NCBI GenBank assembly: GCA_963768945.1
Contig: CAVYJW010000003.1
Location: 558,001-622,000 of the forward strand
DNA length: 64,000 bases
Direction of reading: 5' to 3'
From: RYN-230 sp963768945
Lineage (GTDB): Bacteria > Actinomycetota > Actinomycetes > Streptosporangiales > Streptosporangiaceae
Shown: positions 1 to 8,843 of the stretch, in pieces
How the letters are laid out: each line of letters starts with the position of its first letter
Numbering within the stretch: the first letter of the stretch is position 1
Made by a program: the position numbers and the translations under genes
The notes under the pieces: model-generated
What the model was told of the DNA's origin: nothing
The model's database searches: none
The model's input: the letters and a program-made list of their open reading frames with translations, nothing else

Positions 1-81
1 CTGCCGCTGGTCGCCGCGGCCGGCGGCTGGCTGCTGGCCGGCCGCGAGCCAGAGGCCATCGCGAGGCAGCCGCTGGACTGA
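1..81 (+). CDS. 3' end of a probable membrane protein (partial)
   Basis: The window opens inside a plus-strand reading frame that encodes 26 residues and stops with TGA at 79-81. The visible part starts with a hydrophobic, alanine/leucine-rich stretch (LPLVAAAGGWLLAG) that looks like the end of a last membrane helix, followed by a short charged tail ending RQPLD. A strong hairpin follows 17 bases downstream, which supports this being a real gene end. The family cannot be told from this much. Confidence 0.6.
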   Translation: MPLVAAAGGWLLAGREPEAIARQPLD

Positions 82-98
82 GGCGGGCCTTGCCGGCC

Positions 99-128
99 AT
101 TCCAGGCCCGGTTTCCTGGGCCTGGAAT
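99..128 (+). terminator. hairpin terminator after the first gene
   Basis: Perfect 11-bp inverted repeat (arms 99-109 and 118-128, 8-base loop) with a GC-rich lower stem. It lies just downstream of the stop at 81 and has no long T run, as is common for actinobacterial terminators. Confidence 0.7.
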
Positions 129-309
129 AAGTGTCGTAAGCGGATCGTCCAGCGGGATCGGTTAGTGACACGGCAGTCGCGTCTGTGGCAGTCTGTATGG
201 GCCGAGCCGAGAGGAGGTGCGACACCCGTGTCGATGTTGGTTTCCGCGCCTCCTGGAGCTGACTGACCGAGCGCAGCCGCAGGTGGCGCCACCTTCGAAA
301 GGTGGCCCG

Positions 310-523
310 ATGGCTGTCCACGTCAACAGCATCGCCTTCAACTGCGCTAATCCCGCCGGCCAGCGCCGGCCAGACGGCGGAGGATGGCTCGTTCGCCCGG
401 ACCCAGCTGACCGGGCAAGCCCGCCCAGGTCGCTTCGGCCCGGCCCAGATCGTCGCCGACCAGGCCCCTGCCACCGAGCGGCTGGTCGCCTTCCTCGGCC
501 GCCCGGTCAGCACAGGAGCCTGA
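310..523 (+). pseudogene. chimeric gene remnant: VOC-like start joined to a TIGR03086-like end
   Basis: An ATG at 310, preceded by an AAGGTGG ribosome-site-like sequence, opens a frame beginning MAVHVNSIAFNCANPAG, which resembles the first strand of VOC (glyoxalase-like) proteins. After about 17 codons the similarity ends. In the next frame over, residues up to the TGA at 521-523 (…ERLVAFLGRPV) resemble the C-terminal end of the TIGR03086/maleylpyruvate-isomerase-like family. No single frame gives a plausible protein. I infer a deletion that fused the ends of two genes and left a remnant; both family matches rest on short stretches and are tentative. Confidence 0.35.
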
Positions 524-527
524 GCAG

Positions 528-1007
528 ATGACCGATCCGGCGAACAAAGACCCCGTTCCCGCGCGGTTGCGCTGCGGCATCGTCGTGCGTGTCCGGGAGG
601 ATGCCTGCGAAATTGTGAGGGACCGGCAGCTCTGCTCCATCCGGTACGCGACGCCGTTTCCTTCGCCGCGGACCGAACGGGTGTCACCTGGCCACCTGGT
701 GGCCATCGCGACCGCGCCGGACGGCACCGAGGCGGTGGTGTGGCGGTGGTATGACGCTGTCGTGCTCGGCGCGGAGGCCGGCTTGATCAGGCTGTGGGAG
801 CCCTCGCACGGCGAAGTCCTGGCCCAGCCACGGCCCGCGCACCAGTCTCCACAGCCCGGAACTCGTGCCTACCTGTCCGCCGGCCTGCCCGGCGCCGACT
901 GGTGGGTCGCCGGCGGCGCCGCTGCCAGCGCGGAGGACGCCGACGTCGAACTGGACGAGGTCGAGCAGCTCTACACCGAGCGCGATCTCTGGAACACCCT
1001 GGTATGA
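528..1007 (+). CDS. hypothetical protein (159 aa)
   Basis: Complete frame with ATG at 528 and an AGGAG sequence about 9 bases upstream. The protein is soluble-looking, with no signal peptide or membrane segment, and has a markedly acidic C-terminal third (EDADVELDEVEQLY). The N-terminal half alternates strand-like segments and mentions a conserved-looking RYATPFPSP stretch. I do not recognise the family. It starts 5 bases after the remnant upstream and converges on the malic enzyme gene, whose stop lies 54 bases downstream. Confidence 0.65.
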   Translation: MTDPANKDPVPARLRCGIVVRVREDACEIVRDRQLCSIRYATPFPSPRTERVSPGHLVAIATAPDGTEAVVWRWYDAVVLGAEAGLIRLWEPSHGEVLAQPRPAHQSPQPGTRAYLSAGLPGADWWVAGGAAASAEDADVELDEVEQLYTERDLWNTLV

Positions 1008-1060
1008 AGATCCTCCCTCATCGGCGGGAGGGCCTTGCGGTCAATGTTGCCCCGTGTGTG

Positions 1061-2770
1061 CTATCCGGAGTGGCCTGCCGTGGCGGGCGGGGGGTACTCC
1101 GGTGTCCAGATCGCGGCGTCCACCGCGGCCGCCGCCTGGTCGCGGCTCATCGTTGGTGCCGCGCCGGATGCGGAGGCCTCGCATGCGACCGCGATCGCGA
1201 CGGCGCGCGAGATGGGCCGGAGCTCGGCGAGGCGGGGGTAGAGCGCGCCCTCGGCGAGCCGGTCTGTGTCGACCAGATCGGCCAGTGTAGTGGCCGCCAC
1301 GAGGAACATCCGGTCGGTGACTTCCCGTGCCTGCGATGCGATCGCGCCGAGGCCTACTCCCGGGAAGATGAACACGTTGTTCGCCTGCCCGATCATACGG
1401 TCGCGGCCTTCGACCCGTACCGGGTCGAAGGCGCTGCCGGTTGCTACCAGCGCACGCCCGTCACTCCATGCGAGCACATCGGCTGGGGTCGCTTCGGATT
1501 TCAGCGTCGGGTTGGACAGCGGCAGCACGATCGGTGCCAGGGTGTGGGCGGCCATTTCGCGGATCACCGGCTCGGTGAAGACGCCCGGGGTCGCTGACGT
1601 GCCGATCAGGATGGTCGGGCTCATCTGCCGCACGACGGTTTCGAGGTCGTAGTGGCTGGCGGGCGCGAAGCCGCACGCGGCCAGCTCGCGCGCGGGCAGC
1701 GCGAACGGGCGCTTGTCCTCGTCCACCTGGTCGCGCCCTTCGAAGATGAGGCCGTGCGAATCAAGCATCACGACCGCGCGGCGAAGGCTGGCGCTGGGGT
1801 CCTGCTCGCGGATAACCGTCTCAGCCAGGCGCGCGATACCCGTGCCGGCCGCGCCCGCGCCTACGAAAACCAGCCGCTGAGCGGCTAGCGGCTCGCCGCG
1901 CAGCCGCAGCGCGGCCAGCAGCCCGGCCACGACAACCGCGGCGGTGCCCTGGATGTCGTCGTTGAAGCTCACTATGCGCTGCCGGTAGCGGCTGAGCAGC
2001 CTGATCGCGTTGTGCTGCTTGAAATCCTCCCACTGCAGCACGGCGGCGGGGAAGACCTCGAGGACGGCGCTGACGAAAGCCTCGACGAGCGCATCGTAGT
2101 CGGCGCCGCGCAGGCGCGGCTTCGGATAGCCGAGGTAAAGCGGGTCGCGCAGCAGATCTTCGTTGTCTGTGCCGACGTCGAGCGAGATCGGCAGGGTCAC
2201 GCCGGGATGCACGCCGCTGCCTGCGGAATACAGCGCGAGCTTTCCCACCGGGATGCCCATGCCACCGGCTCCCTGGTCGCCCAGCCCCAGGATCCGCTCG
2301 TTGTCGGTGGCAACGATCAGCCGGATGCCCGGCCGGCCGGTGTTGCGGAGCAGTTCGGGGATGCGATCAATGTCGTCGGGAGTGATCCACACGCCGCGCG
2401 GGCGGCGTTGAATGTGGCTGAACGTGCGACACGCTTCGCCGACCGTCGGGGTGTAGACGATCGGGGCGAATTCCTCGATGTGGTCGATGAGCAGGCGGTA
2501 GAAGAGCGTCTCGTTGCGATCGTGCAGCGCAACGAGTCCGATGTACTTCTCCAGATCATCAGTCTTGCGGCGGACATGCTCGAGCTCAAGCTCCACCTGC
2601 TCCTCGATCGTCGCCACGCGCCAGGGCAGCAACCCGCGAAGGCCGAGCTCATCTCGTTCCGCATAGGTGAACGCGACATCCTTGTTCAGGCTCGCCTGAT
2701 CAAGTATTCGCGCGCCGGGCGCCAGTGCCGGCCCGGAGGCCGTCGCGGCCTTGCTGCCGATGGAGTTCAT
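1061..2770 (-). CDS. maeA: NAD-dependent malic enzyme
   Basis: Oxidative decarboxylation of malate to pyruvate with NAD+ as usual acceptor; cytosolic. 569 aa, the normal size for the SfcA/MaeA class. The N-terminal malic domain has the catalytic tyrosine motif YTPTVGEACR (about residue 115), the lysine region GMGIPVGKLALY (about 175) and the metal-binding NDDIQGTAAV motif (about 270). The Rossmann domain has GAGAAGTGIARL (about 305), and SNPT and FPGVGLGA motifs follow. ATG at 2770 has AGGAGG 5 bases upstream. It lies 33 bp downstream of an MFS carrier gene in the same direction, so the two are probably co-transcribed, which suggests, as inference, that the carrier brings in a C4 acid or related substrate. 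Cofactor preference is inferred from family size and motifs. Confidence 0.93.
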   Translation of the reverse strand: MNSIGSKAATASGPALAPGARILDQASLNKDVAFTYAERDELGLRGLLPWRVATIEEQVELELEHVRRKTDDLEKYIGLVALHDRNETLFYRLLIDHIEEFAPIVYTPTVGEACRTFSHIQRRPRGVWITPDDIDRIPELLRNTGRPGIRLIVATDNERILGLGDQGAGGMGIPVGKLALYSAGSGVHPGVTLPISLDVGTDNEDLLRDPLYLGYPKPRLRGADYDALVEAFVSAVLEVFPAAVLQWEDFKQHNAIRLLSRYRQRIVSFNDDIQGTAAVVVAGLLAALRLRGEPLAAQRLVFVGAGAAGTGIARLAETVIREQDPSASLRRAVVMLDSHGLIFEGRDQVDEDKRPFALPARELAACGFAPASHYDLETVVRQMSPTILIGTSATPGVFTEPVIREMAAHTLAPIVLPLSNPTLKSEATPADVLAWSDGRALVATGSAFDPVRVEGRDRMIGQANNVFIFPGVGLGAIASQAREVTDRMFLVAATTLADLVDTDRLAEGALYPRLAELRPISRAVAIAVACEASASGAAPTMSRDQAAAAVDAAIWTPEYPPPATAGHSG

Positions 2771-2803
2771 CTGGCCTCCTGAACTGGCTACCTCGGGGAC
2801 TGT

Positions 2804-4255
2804 CTACGAAAGCGGGACGGGCCTGCCGATCAGCTCGAGTGAGCGGCCGCTGGTCTTCGGGCCGCCCAGGGCGATCAGGCCGGCGAGCAGCCCGGTGATC
2901 CCGATGGCGGCGAACCCGAGGAAGAACGTGGTGCCGGATATCAGCGTGGGCAGCAGGAGGGCGCCCACCGCCCCGCCCAGGTGCCCGCCGCCGTCAGCCA
3001 GGGCGAACCCGCGCGACCGTAGGCGGGTCGGGAAGTTCTCGGCGGTGAAGGTGTAGGCCACCTGCAGGTAGGACCCCAATGCCAGCGACGCCAGGAATGA
3101 GCCGATGGTCACGACCGCGCCGTTGGCGAGGGTCCCGATCAGCAGCATCCCGATCAGCCAGACGACGGTGGCGGCGAAGATCAGGTGCTTGCGCTCGATC
3201 TTGTCGGCCGCCAGGATCATGATCCCCGCTCCCGCCGGGTACCCGATCGCTCCGACCGCCAGGTACAGGATCGAGCTGCCGATTCCCAGGCCGTTCGCGG
3301 ACAGCAGGGTCGCGGCGTCCCCCAGGAACCCGTAGTTGCCGATGTACCACAGGAACCACATGGTGGTCATGGCCAGGACCGCTAGGCCATACCGTCCGTG
3401 CGTCAGCTCGTACACGGTGCTGACCTGATGCTGGTTGTCACCGGCCGGCCGGGTGCCCCCAGGGACGCCGGTGAGCGGACCGGGCGCCTGCCCGGCCGAG
3501 AACGCCACCGTGGACGCCGCCAGTTCCTGTGGGTCAAAGCGCCGCTCCATCGACCCGACCATAACCTCGGCCTTGTCGAGGTGGCCGTGCTGGATCAGCC
3601 ACCGGGGTGATTCCGGCAGCCGCAACCCAAACAATACGCCCGCCAGCCCGATGAACGCGCCGATGGCGAACAAGATCCGCCAGCCGATATAGAAATGCGG
3701 TACCAGCGCGAGGGCCACGAACGGCGTGACGGCCTGCCCGATGATGCCGATCATGAACATCGTGACCGAGATACGGCCCCGCTGCGCGGGAGGAGAAAGC
3801 TCCCCTACATACGTCAACGCCAGGTTGAGAGCCGCTCCGACGCCCATGCCGGTCAGGAATCGCCAGATCGACAGCGAGACGATCCCTGTCGCGAACGCGG
3901 TGCCCAGGGACCCCAGGCCAGACACGAGCAGCGAGGTGAGGAAGGCAAGCCGGCGGCCCCGCCAGTCCGCGAGCGCCCCAATGAGGTTCGACCCCACGAT
4001 GTAGCCGACCAGCCCGATGGCTATCGCCACGAACTTCACGTCGTTGCTGCTTAGGCCGAACTGCTTGACGATGGCCGGCAACCCGAAGCCGATGTCGGTG
4101 ATGTCGTAGAAGACGAAGAAGTACGCCAGGCCCAGCACGAAAAGGTCGAAGCGGGGCAGCGGCCACCCCGGCAGTCGGTCCATACGGTCCAGCAGCGCCT
4201 GGCCCCGGGCCCTTCCGCCAGCCTGACCTTCCGGGCCGGCCGCTGTCGCGCTCAT
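2804..4255 (-). CDS. MFS transporter, metabolite:H+ symporter / sugar-porter type
   Basis: About 483 aa from the ATG at 4255, with twelve predicted membrane segments. Family marks are the motif A copy GALADWRGRRLA after helix 2, RFLTGMGVGAALN in helix 4, and PESPRWL at the start of the central loop, which is the sugar-porter/metabolite-symporter signature. The start is uncertain: an in-frame ATG at 4372 would add a 39-residue arginine-rich leader that does not look like transporter sequence, and neither start has a clear ribosome site. It is the first gene of a probable operon with the malic enzyme gene. Substrate is not determined by sequence; a dicarboxylate or aromatic acid is plausible from context only. 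Confidence 0.85.
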   Translation of the reverse strand: MSATAAGPEGQAGGRARGQALLDRMDRLPGWPLPRFDLFVLGLAYFFVFYDITDIGFGLPAIVKQFGLSSNDVKFVAIAIGLVGYIVGSNLIGALADWRGRRLAFLTSLLVSGLGSLGTAFATGIVSLSIWRFLTGMGVGAALNLALTYVGELSPPAQRGRISVTMFMIGIIGQAVTPFVALALVPHFYIGWRILFAIGAFIGLAGVLFGLRLPESPRWLIQHGHLDKAEVMVGSMERRFDPQELAASTVAFSAGQAPGPLTGVPGGTRPAGDNQHQVSTVYELTHGRYGLAVLAMTTMWFLWYIGNYGFLGDAATLLSANGLGIGSSILYLAVGAIGYPAGAGIMILAADKIERKHLIFAATVVWLIGMLLIGTLANGAVVTIGSFLASLALGSYLQVAYTFTAENFPTRLRSRGFALADGGGHLGGAVGALLLPTLISGTTFFLGFAAIGITGLLAGLIALGGPKTSGRSLELIGRPVPLS

Positions 4256-4372
4256 CGCGCGCCCCGGCCGGCTGCTCGCTGCCGGAAGATACCGGCAGGG
4301 ACGGTCAAGCCGCGCGCATGCATCAGCACGGCCGCTGCTGAACGGACTGACAGGGCCGTCGGCTCCGAGCAT

Positions 4373-4838
4373 CTGTTCATCACGGATATCAACCCCTACT
4401 CAAAGCGTGAGCGGGCCGTCGTTGCTGAGCAGATCGCCATAGGAGAGGTATTTCCCCCGACTGTTCTCACCGTCTTTTGATCCTTTAGCATCACTTCCGG
4501 CACAGGTCTACGTACGCACTAAAAAACCCCGGCCCTACCGCCACATGCGCAACATCGCGGATGCAGCTGCCAGGGTCCGGAGCAATACCCGTGATAGTAC
4601 GCTTTCCTTACAGTCGCGCATAGGGCATTCCAGGACCCAATAACCAGCCCCTGGAGCCAATGGGCGGCGCAGGCGCCCCGGTACCCGCTATGCCGGTGCC
4701 CACATCTCGGTGTTTCACGTCGGCGCGGCGTCCCCGAACAGGACTCAGACCACTCTCAGTCACCGGCGCCTTGCCCTCAGTGCTGAGGCCGAATGGGTAG
4801 GTATTTGACGTCAGGGACCATCGTCGATGTCTCTGGAG
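4373..4838. other. 466-bp intergenic region, no gene seen
   Basis: Upstream region of the MFS/malic enzyme operon and downstream of the DivIVA-domain gene. It is less GC-rich in places (for example the CACTAAAAAACCCC stretch at about 4519-4532) than its surroundings, as expected for a promoter region. No reading frame with convincing coding character, no strong hairpin and no RNA gene was recognised. Confidence 0.5.
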
Positions 4839-5558
4839 CTAACTGGAGCCGGCCGGTGACGCGGCCCGGTCAGGATGGGGGAACGGTTCGCTGTCCGCCG
4901 CATCGGCGTCCAGGTCGCGCAACTGGCCTTTCAGGTATGCCTGCAGCCTGCTGCGGTAATCGCGCTCGAAGGCGCGTAGGTCGTCAACCCGCCGCTCGAG
5001 TTCCTCGCGCTCATGCGTCAGCGAGCCCAGGGCCTGGTGGTATCGCTCCTGCGCGTCGCGCTGCAGGCTCTCGGCCACGCCCCGGGCATCACTGGTGATC
5101 TGTTCCGCCTGACTGCGGGCCTTGCCGAGGATCTCATCGGCCGCGCGGCGCGCCCGGCCCAGCGTCTCACCGGCTTCTCGGCGGGCCTCCGCGAGGGCCT
5201 GGTCGGCGGTCTGCTGCGCCAGCATCAGCACCCGGGCCACGGTGTCCATGCTGGGCTCCTGGGCCGGCATGCCCATCAGCGCCGGCGCAGACGTGCGCTG
5301 CGGCTCGGGCAGCACCGGCTCCGCGGCCATCCTCTCCGGGTCCGGTTCGGTCAGGGCAGAGCTGAGAGCGGGCGCCGCCGGCGTGCCGCCCAGGCACTCG
5401 GCAAGCTTCGCCCGCAGTTCCTGATTCTCCTGAAGGAGCCTCTCCAGCTCGGTCTCGACCTCGTCGAGGAAGGCGTCAACCTCTTCCTCGTCATAGCCGG
5501 GCCGCAGCCGGGTGGTAGCGAACTGCTTGTTCCGCACATCCGCGGGCATCAGCGGCAT
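4839..5558 (-). CDS. DivIVA-domain protein
   Basis: 239 aa from ATG 5558, which has a GAGGAGG ribosome site at ideal spacing; a longer frame to 5693 lacks one. Residues 4-60 are a DivIVA-type N-terminal domain (MPADVRNKQFATTRLRPGYD, then EEEVDAFLDEVETELERLL), which in this family targets proteins to curved membrane and the cell pole. After a proline-rich linker, residues about 105-225 are strongly alanine/glutamate/arginine-rich and predicted coiled coil. DivIVA/Wag31 proteins organise polar growth in actinomycetes. This gene is not in the usual cell-division cluster, so it is more likely a paralogue than the essential copy. Confidence 0.85.
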   Translation of the reverse strand: MPLMPADVRNKQFATTRLRPGYDEEEVDAFLDEVETELERLLQENQELRAKLAECLGGTPAAPALSSALTEPDPERMAAEPVLPEPQRTSAPALMGMPAQEPSMDTVARVLMLAQQTADQALAEARREAGETLGRARRAADEILGKARSQAEQITSDARGVAESLQRDAQERYHQALGSLTHEREELERRVDDLRAFERDYRSRLQAYLKGQLRDLDADAADSEPFPHPDRAASPAGSS

Positions 5559-5784
5559 CTCGCCTCCTCGGCACGGAGAGTGTCCCCTGACCGGAAAGTA
5601 GCCGACCACAGCCGCGACAGGACCCAATTCAGGGAAAATGGCCACGACGGCCGTTGGCCTGGGTGCGGAGGTGCTGGCCTTCCGGGGCGGCACTTTTACG
5701 TTGTGCTAGCACGAGGCCCAGTGCACCGGCTGACCACCTTGGGCCAGCACCTCCGGTCGGCCACACTGGGCCGAGGAGGTCGTT

Positions 5785-6336
5785 ATGGGGGCTCTCAGGC
5801 TGCTGTTTCGCGATCGTCGCTGGTCCTGGCGAGCCTGATAGCCGTCGTCGGCGGGATAGCCCTGGCCGCCGCTGCGGCCGGCCGTCGTACCGAGATCGCG
5901 GCGTCCGTCCAGGCATCGATCCATCCACAGGCGGTCGGGTGGTGGATCCTGGCCATGTTGTCTGCCCTGATCGCACTAGCGGTGGTGGGCCAGGCCCTCG
6001 TCCGTCAAAGCATCGTCGAGAGCGAGGACTACCCGACGATGGCGGCCATAGGCGCCGATCGGCGACAGTTGCTCGCGCTCGGGCTGGCACGCAACGTTGC
6101 GGTGGGGCTGGTGGCGGCCCTGGGCGCATCGCCGAGCGCCATGATCGGTGTCCGCAACGCCCTGGAGCGCAGGAGCGGCGGAGCCACGGTTCCGGTGGGT
6201 GCCGCTCTTATCGGCACGCCGCTGGCGGTGGCAGCGCTGTGTGCGACGGGGGTTTGTCGCGGCGAATCTCCTCGCGGCATTGCCAGCACTGGCTGCGAGG
6301 CGTTCCCAGGCCGGCCAGCTCCTGCGAACGCAGTAA
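5785..6336 (+). pseudogene. decayed FtsX-family ABC permease
   Basis: A GAGGAGG site precedes ATG 5785 and a start like MGALRLLFRDRRWSWRA, typical of large actinobacterial FtsX-like permeases, but the frame stops at once. The similarity continues in a second frame (SLIAVVGGIALAAAAAGRRT, then VVGQALVRQSIVESEDYPTM), which matches the region just before the second FtsX domain, and then jumps to a third frame for the true C-terminus (ANLLAALPALAARRSQAGQL) ending at 6336. At least two frameshifts and large deletions have removed most of a normally about 800-residue protein. It lies convergent to, and now overlaps, glgC. Confidence 0.75.
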
Positions 6337-7589
6337 AGCAGGTCCGACGATAAGGGAATCACCAATTGGCCCTTGCCGACCACGGTGACGCCGCCTTCGG
6401 ACACCACGAATCCGCGGGCACGGTCATGCTCCTTGTCCACCCCGACCGTGGCGCCCTCAAGTACGGTGACGTTCTTGTCCAGGATGGCGTTCTTGACCAC
6501 CGCATGCTGGTTGATGCGGGTGTTGTGCATCACCACCGACCGCTCGACCCTGGCCCAGCTGTCCACCCGCGCTCCCGGCGACAGGACTGAGTTGCGCACC
6601 AGTCCGCCGGAGACGATGACGCCGTTGCTGACCAGGCTGTCGATCGCCCGTCCCGTCCGGTCGCCGTCGTTGTGCACGAATTTGGCCGGCGGCTGCCAGG
6701 GCACCTGGGTCAGGATCGGCCACCGTTCGTTGTACAGGTTGAACACCGGATGCACCGCGCACAGGTCCATGTGCGCATCGAAGTAGGAATCGAGCGTCCC
6801 CACATCTCGCCAGTAGCCCAGGTCGGCGGCCTCGCCGCCGGGAACCTTGTTCTGCAGGAAGTCATAAACGTGCGCGGCGCGCTCCCGCACCAGCATGGGA
6901 ATGATGTCGCCGCCGATGGCGTGCTGGCTGCTGTCGTCGGCCGCGTCCTTCTTCACCGCATCTACGAGCACGTCCGTGTCGAATACGTAGTTCCCCATGG
7001 ACGCGAATGCGTTGTCCCCCTGGCCGGGATGCCCCGGCGGATTGGCCGGCTTTTCCAGGAACGTCTCGATGCTGTGGCCGTCCGGCGCCGTCTGCGCCAC
7101 GCCGAAATCCGTCGCCTCCATCCTCGGTACGGGGACCGCCGCGACCGTCGCCCCCGCGCCCCAGGCCAAGTGCCGGTCGATCATCTGCCTTGGGTCCATC
7201 CGGTACACGTGATCGGCCCCGAAGACCACCACGATGTCGGGCCGGTCGTCGTAGATGAGGTTCAGCGACTGGTAAATCGCATCCGCGGAGCCGCTTTGCC
7301 AGCGCGGGCCAAGCCGTTGCTGCGCCGGGACTGGCGTCACGTAGTTATCCACTAGGCTGCTCAGCCGCCAGGTGGTGGTCAGATGCCTATCCAGGCTGTG
7401 GCTCTTGTACTGGGTAAGGACGCAGATGCGCTGGCATCCGGCGTTGATAAGGTTGGAAAGCGTGAAATCCACGAGCCGGTAGAGGCCGCCGAAGGGAACG
7501 GCCGGTTTGGCGCGGTCGGCGGTAAGGGGCGCGAGGCGCTTGCCCGCCCCACCCGCGAGAACCAGGCCCAAGACCCGCCGTCCATTCAT
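5976..7589 (-). CDS. glgC: glucose-1-phosphate adenylyltransferase with run-on C-terminus
   Basis: Makes ADP-glucose for glycogen or alpha-glucan synthesis. ATG 7589 has GGGAGGT upstream. Residues 1-410 are a full GlgC: nucleotide-binding LVLAGGAGKRLAPLTADRAK near the N-terminus, YRLVDFTLSN, FGADHVYRMDP, sugar-site FLEKPANPP, YWRDVGTLDSY, and a C-terminal beta-helix ending VVGKGQLVIP, which is where actinobacterial GlgC proteins normally stop. The frame however continues for another ~125 arginine-rich residues to 5976. That tail is the antisense reading of the decayed FtsX gene and has no expected function. I infer that the original stop was lost by a small deletion; whether the extended protein is stable and active cannot be judged here. 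Confidence 0.9.
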   Translation of the reverse strand: MNGRRVLGLVLAGGAGKRLAPLTADRAKPAVPFGGLYRLVDFTLSNLINAGCQRICVLTQYKSHSLDRHLTTTWRLSSLVDNYVTPVPAQQRLGPRWQSGSADAIYQSLNLIYDDRPDIVVVFGADHVYRMDPRQMIDRHLAWGAGATVAAVPVPRMEATDFGVAQTAPDGHSIETFLEKPANPPGHPGQGDNAFASMGNYVFDTDVLVDAVKKDAADDSSQHAIGGDIIPMLVRERAAHVYDFLQNKVPGGEAADLGYWRDVGTLDSYFDAHMDLCAVHPVFNLYNERWPILTQVPWQPPAKFVHNDGDRTGRAIDSLVSNGVIVSGGLVRNSVLSPGARVDSWARVERSVVMHNTRINQHAVVKNAILDKNVTVLEGATVGVDKEHDRARGFVVSEGGVTVVGKGQLVIPLSSDLLYCVRRSWPAWERLAASAGNAARRFAATNPRRTQRCHRQRRADKSGTHRNRGSAAPALQGVADTDHGARRCAQGRHQPHRNVACQPEREQLSPIGAYGRHRRVVLALDDALTDEGLAHHR

Positions 7590-7818
7590 CTTCTACCTCC
7601 CGGCCTCGACCTCGACCTCGAGCCGCTCTGGGAGTCGTGCTGCTCCGGGGAGAGCCGTGGCCGGCCGCACGTAACCGTACCCGGGCCAGTCCGTCCGAGA
7701 ACCTGATAAGGGCAGCGAGTCGCCATCCGTCGGGCTGGAGATGGCGCCGCTGCCCGCTGGCCGGAAGAGTTGACCGCCTGCTGGTGACCTGGCGAGAGGG
7801 ATGTGCTGTGCTAGTGAC

Positions 7819-8766
7819 ATGATCAGTGAACCCGCCGATGAGTTTAATGCGCTGCCGGCGGACTGGGAGTCCAACCAGGGCCTCCTGGCCGGCCTGACGG
7901 TGGACGACGACGACGAGCACGACGATCCCGTCCTGCGCTGGCCGGACGGCCGGACGGTCGATACCTGGCGCGAGGACTACCCCTACCACGAGCGGATGCT
8001 GCGGCATCAGTACGAGTACGAGAAGCGCCCGCTCCAGATCGAGCTAGTCAAGCTGCAGAACTGGGTGAAGGCCACCGGGCAGCGCATCGTGATCGTGTTC
8101 GAGGGCCGCGACGCGGCGGGCAAGGGCGGGACCATCAAGCGGTTCACCGAGCACCTGAATCCACGCGGCGCGCAGGTCGTGGCGCTGGCGAAGCCGAGCG
8201 ACCGGGAACAGACCCAGTGGTACCTGCAGCGCTACGTGCCGCACCTGCCCGCCGCGGGCGAGATCGTCATGTTCGACCGGTCCTGGTACAACCGCGCGGG
8301 CGTGGAGCGGGTGATGGGCTTTTGCACGCAGGCGGAATACGAGGAGTTCATGCGGGAGGCGCCGCAGTTCGAGCGCATGCTGATCCGCTCCGGCCTGAAC
8401 CTGACGAAGTTCTGGTTCTCGGTGACGCGCGCCGAGCAGCGCACGCGGTTCGTCATCCGCCGGGTCGACCCGGTACGCCAGTGGAAGCTGAGCCCGATGG
8501 ACATCGAGTCGCTGGACAAGTGGGAGGCCTACACCGAGGCGAAGGAAGCGATGTTCTACTACACCGACACGGCTGAGGCTCCGTGGACGGTGGTCAAGAG
8601 CAACGACAAGAAGCGAGCCAGGCTCGAGGCCATCAAGCATGTGCTGGCGAAGATCGACTACGCGGACAAGGACGACGCGGTCATCGGCAAACCGGACCGG
8701 GCCCTCATCGGGCCACCCTCAGTGCTATCTGAACACAACCCGGACCGCGTACACCCGCAGCTATGA
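7819..8766 (+). CDS. ppk2: polyphosphate kinase 2 (class I type)
   Basis: Transfers phosphate between polyphosphate and nucleoside diphosphates; cytosolic. 315 aa from ATG 7819 (an in-frame ATG at 7801 adds six residues; the GAGAGGG at about 7793 fits neither perfectly). Family marks in order: PDGRTVDTWREDYPY, Walker A EGRDAAGKGG (about residue 97), HLNPRGAQVVALAKPS, the lid/Walker B region VMFDRSWYNRAGVERVMGF, and WKLSPMDIESLDKW near the C-terminus. This single PPK2-domain layout is that of class I enzymes. It is divergent from glgC across 229 bp and convergent with katG, from which a strong hairpin separates it. Confidence 0.93.
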   Translation: MISEPADEFNALPADWESNQGLLAGLTVDDDDEHDDPVLRWPDGRTVDTWREDYPYHERMLRHQYEYEKRPLQIELVKLQNWVKATGQRIVIVFEGRDAAGKGGTIKRFTEHLNPRGAQVVALAKPSDREQTQWYLQRYVPHLPAAGEIVMFDRSWYNRAGVERVMGFCTQAEYEEFMREAPQFERMLIRSGLNLTKFWFSVTRAEQRTRFVIRRVDPVRQWKLSPMDIESLDKWEAYTEAKEAMFYYTDTAEAPWTVVKSNDKKRARLEAIKHVLAKIDYADKDDAVIGKPDRALIGPPSVLSEHNPDRVHPQL

Positions 8767-8801
8767 GCCAGGCGCCCCGCCGGATTGTTCCGCGGGCCGA
8801 G

Positions 8802-8839
8802 GACGTCCAGGCCGGCCGGCGAGGGCCGGCCTGGACGTC
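8802..8839. terminator. bidirectional hairpin terminator between ppk2 and katG
   Basis: Perfect 16-bp inverted repeat (8802-8817 and 8824-8839) with a 6-base loop, placed in the 77 bp between the convergent ppk2 and katG stops. Position and symmetry suit a two-way terminator. Confidence 0.85.
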
Positions 8840-8843
8840 ATGA

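Noticed and set aside
5013..5780. Plus-strand frame running into the FtsX remnant from the left
   Set aside because: Its first 250 codons are antisense to the DivIVA-domain gene; only the part after 5785 resembles a real protein.
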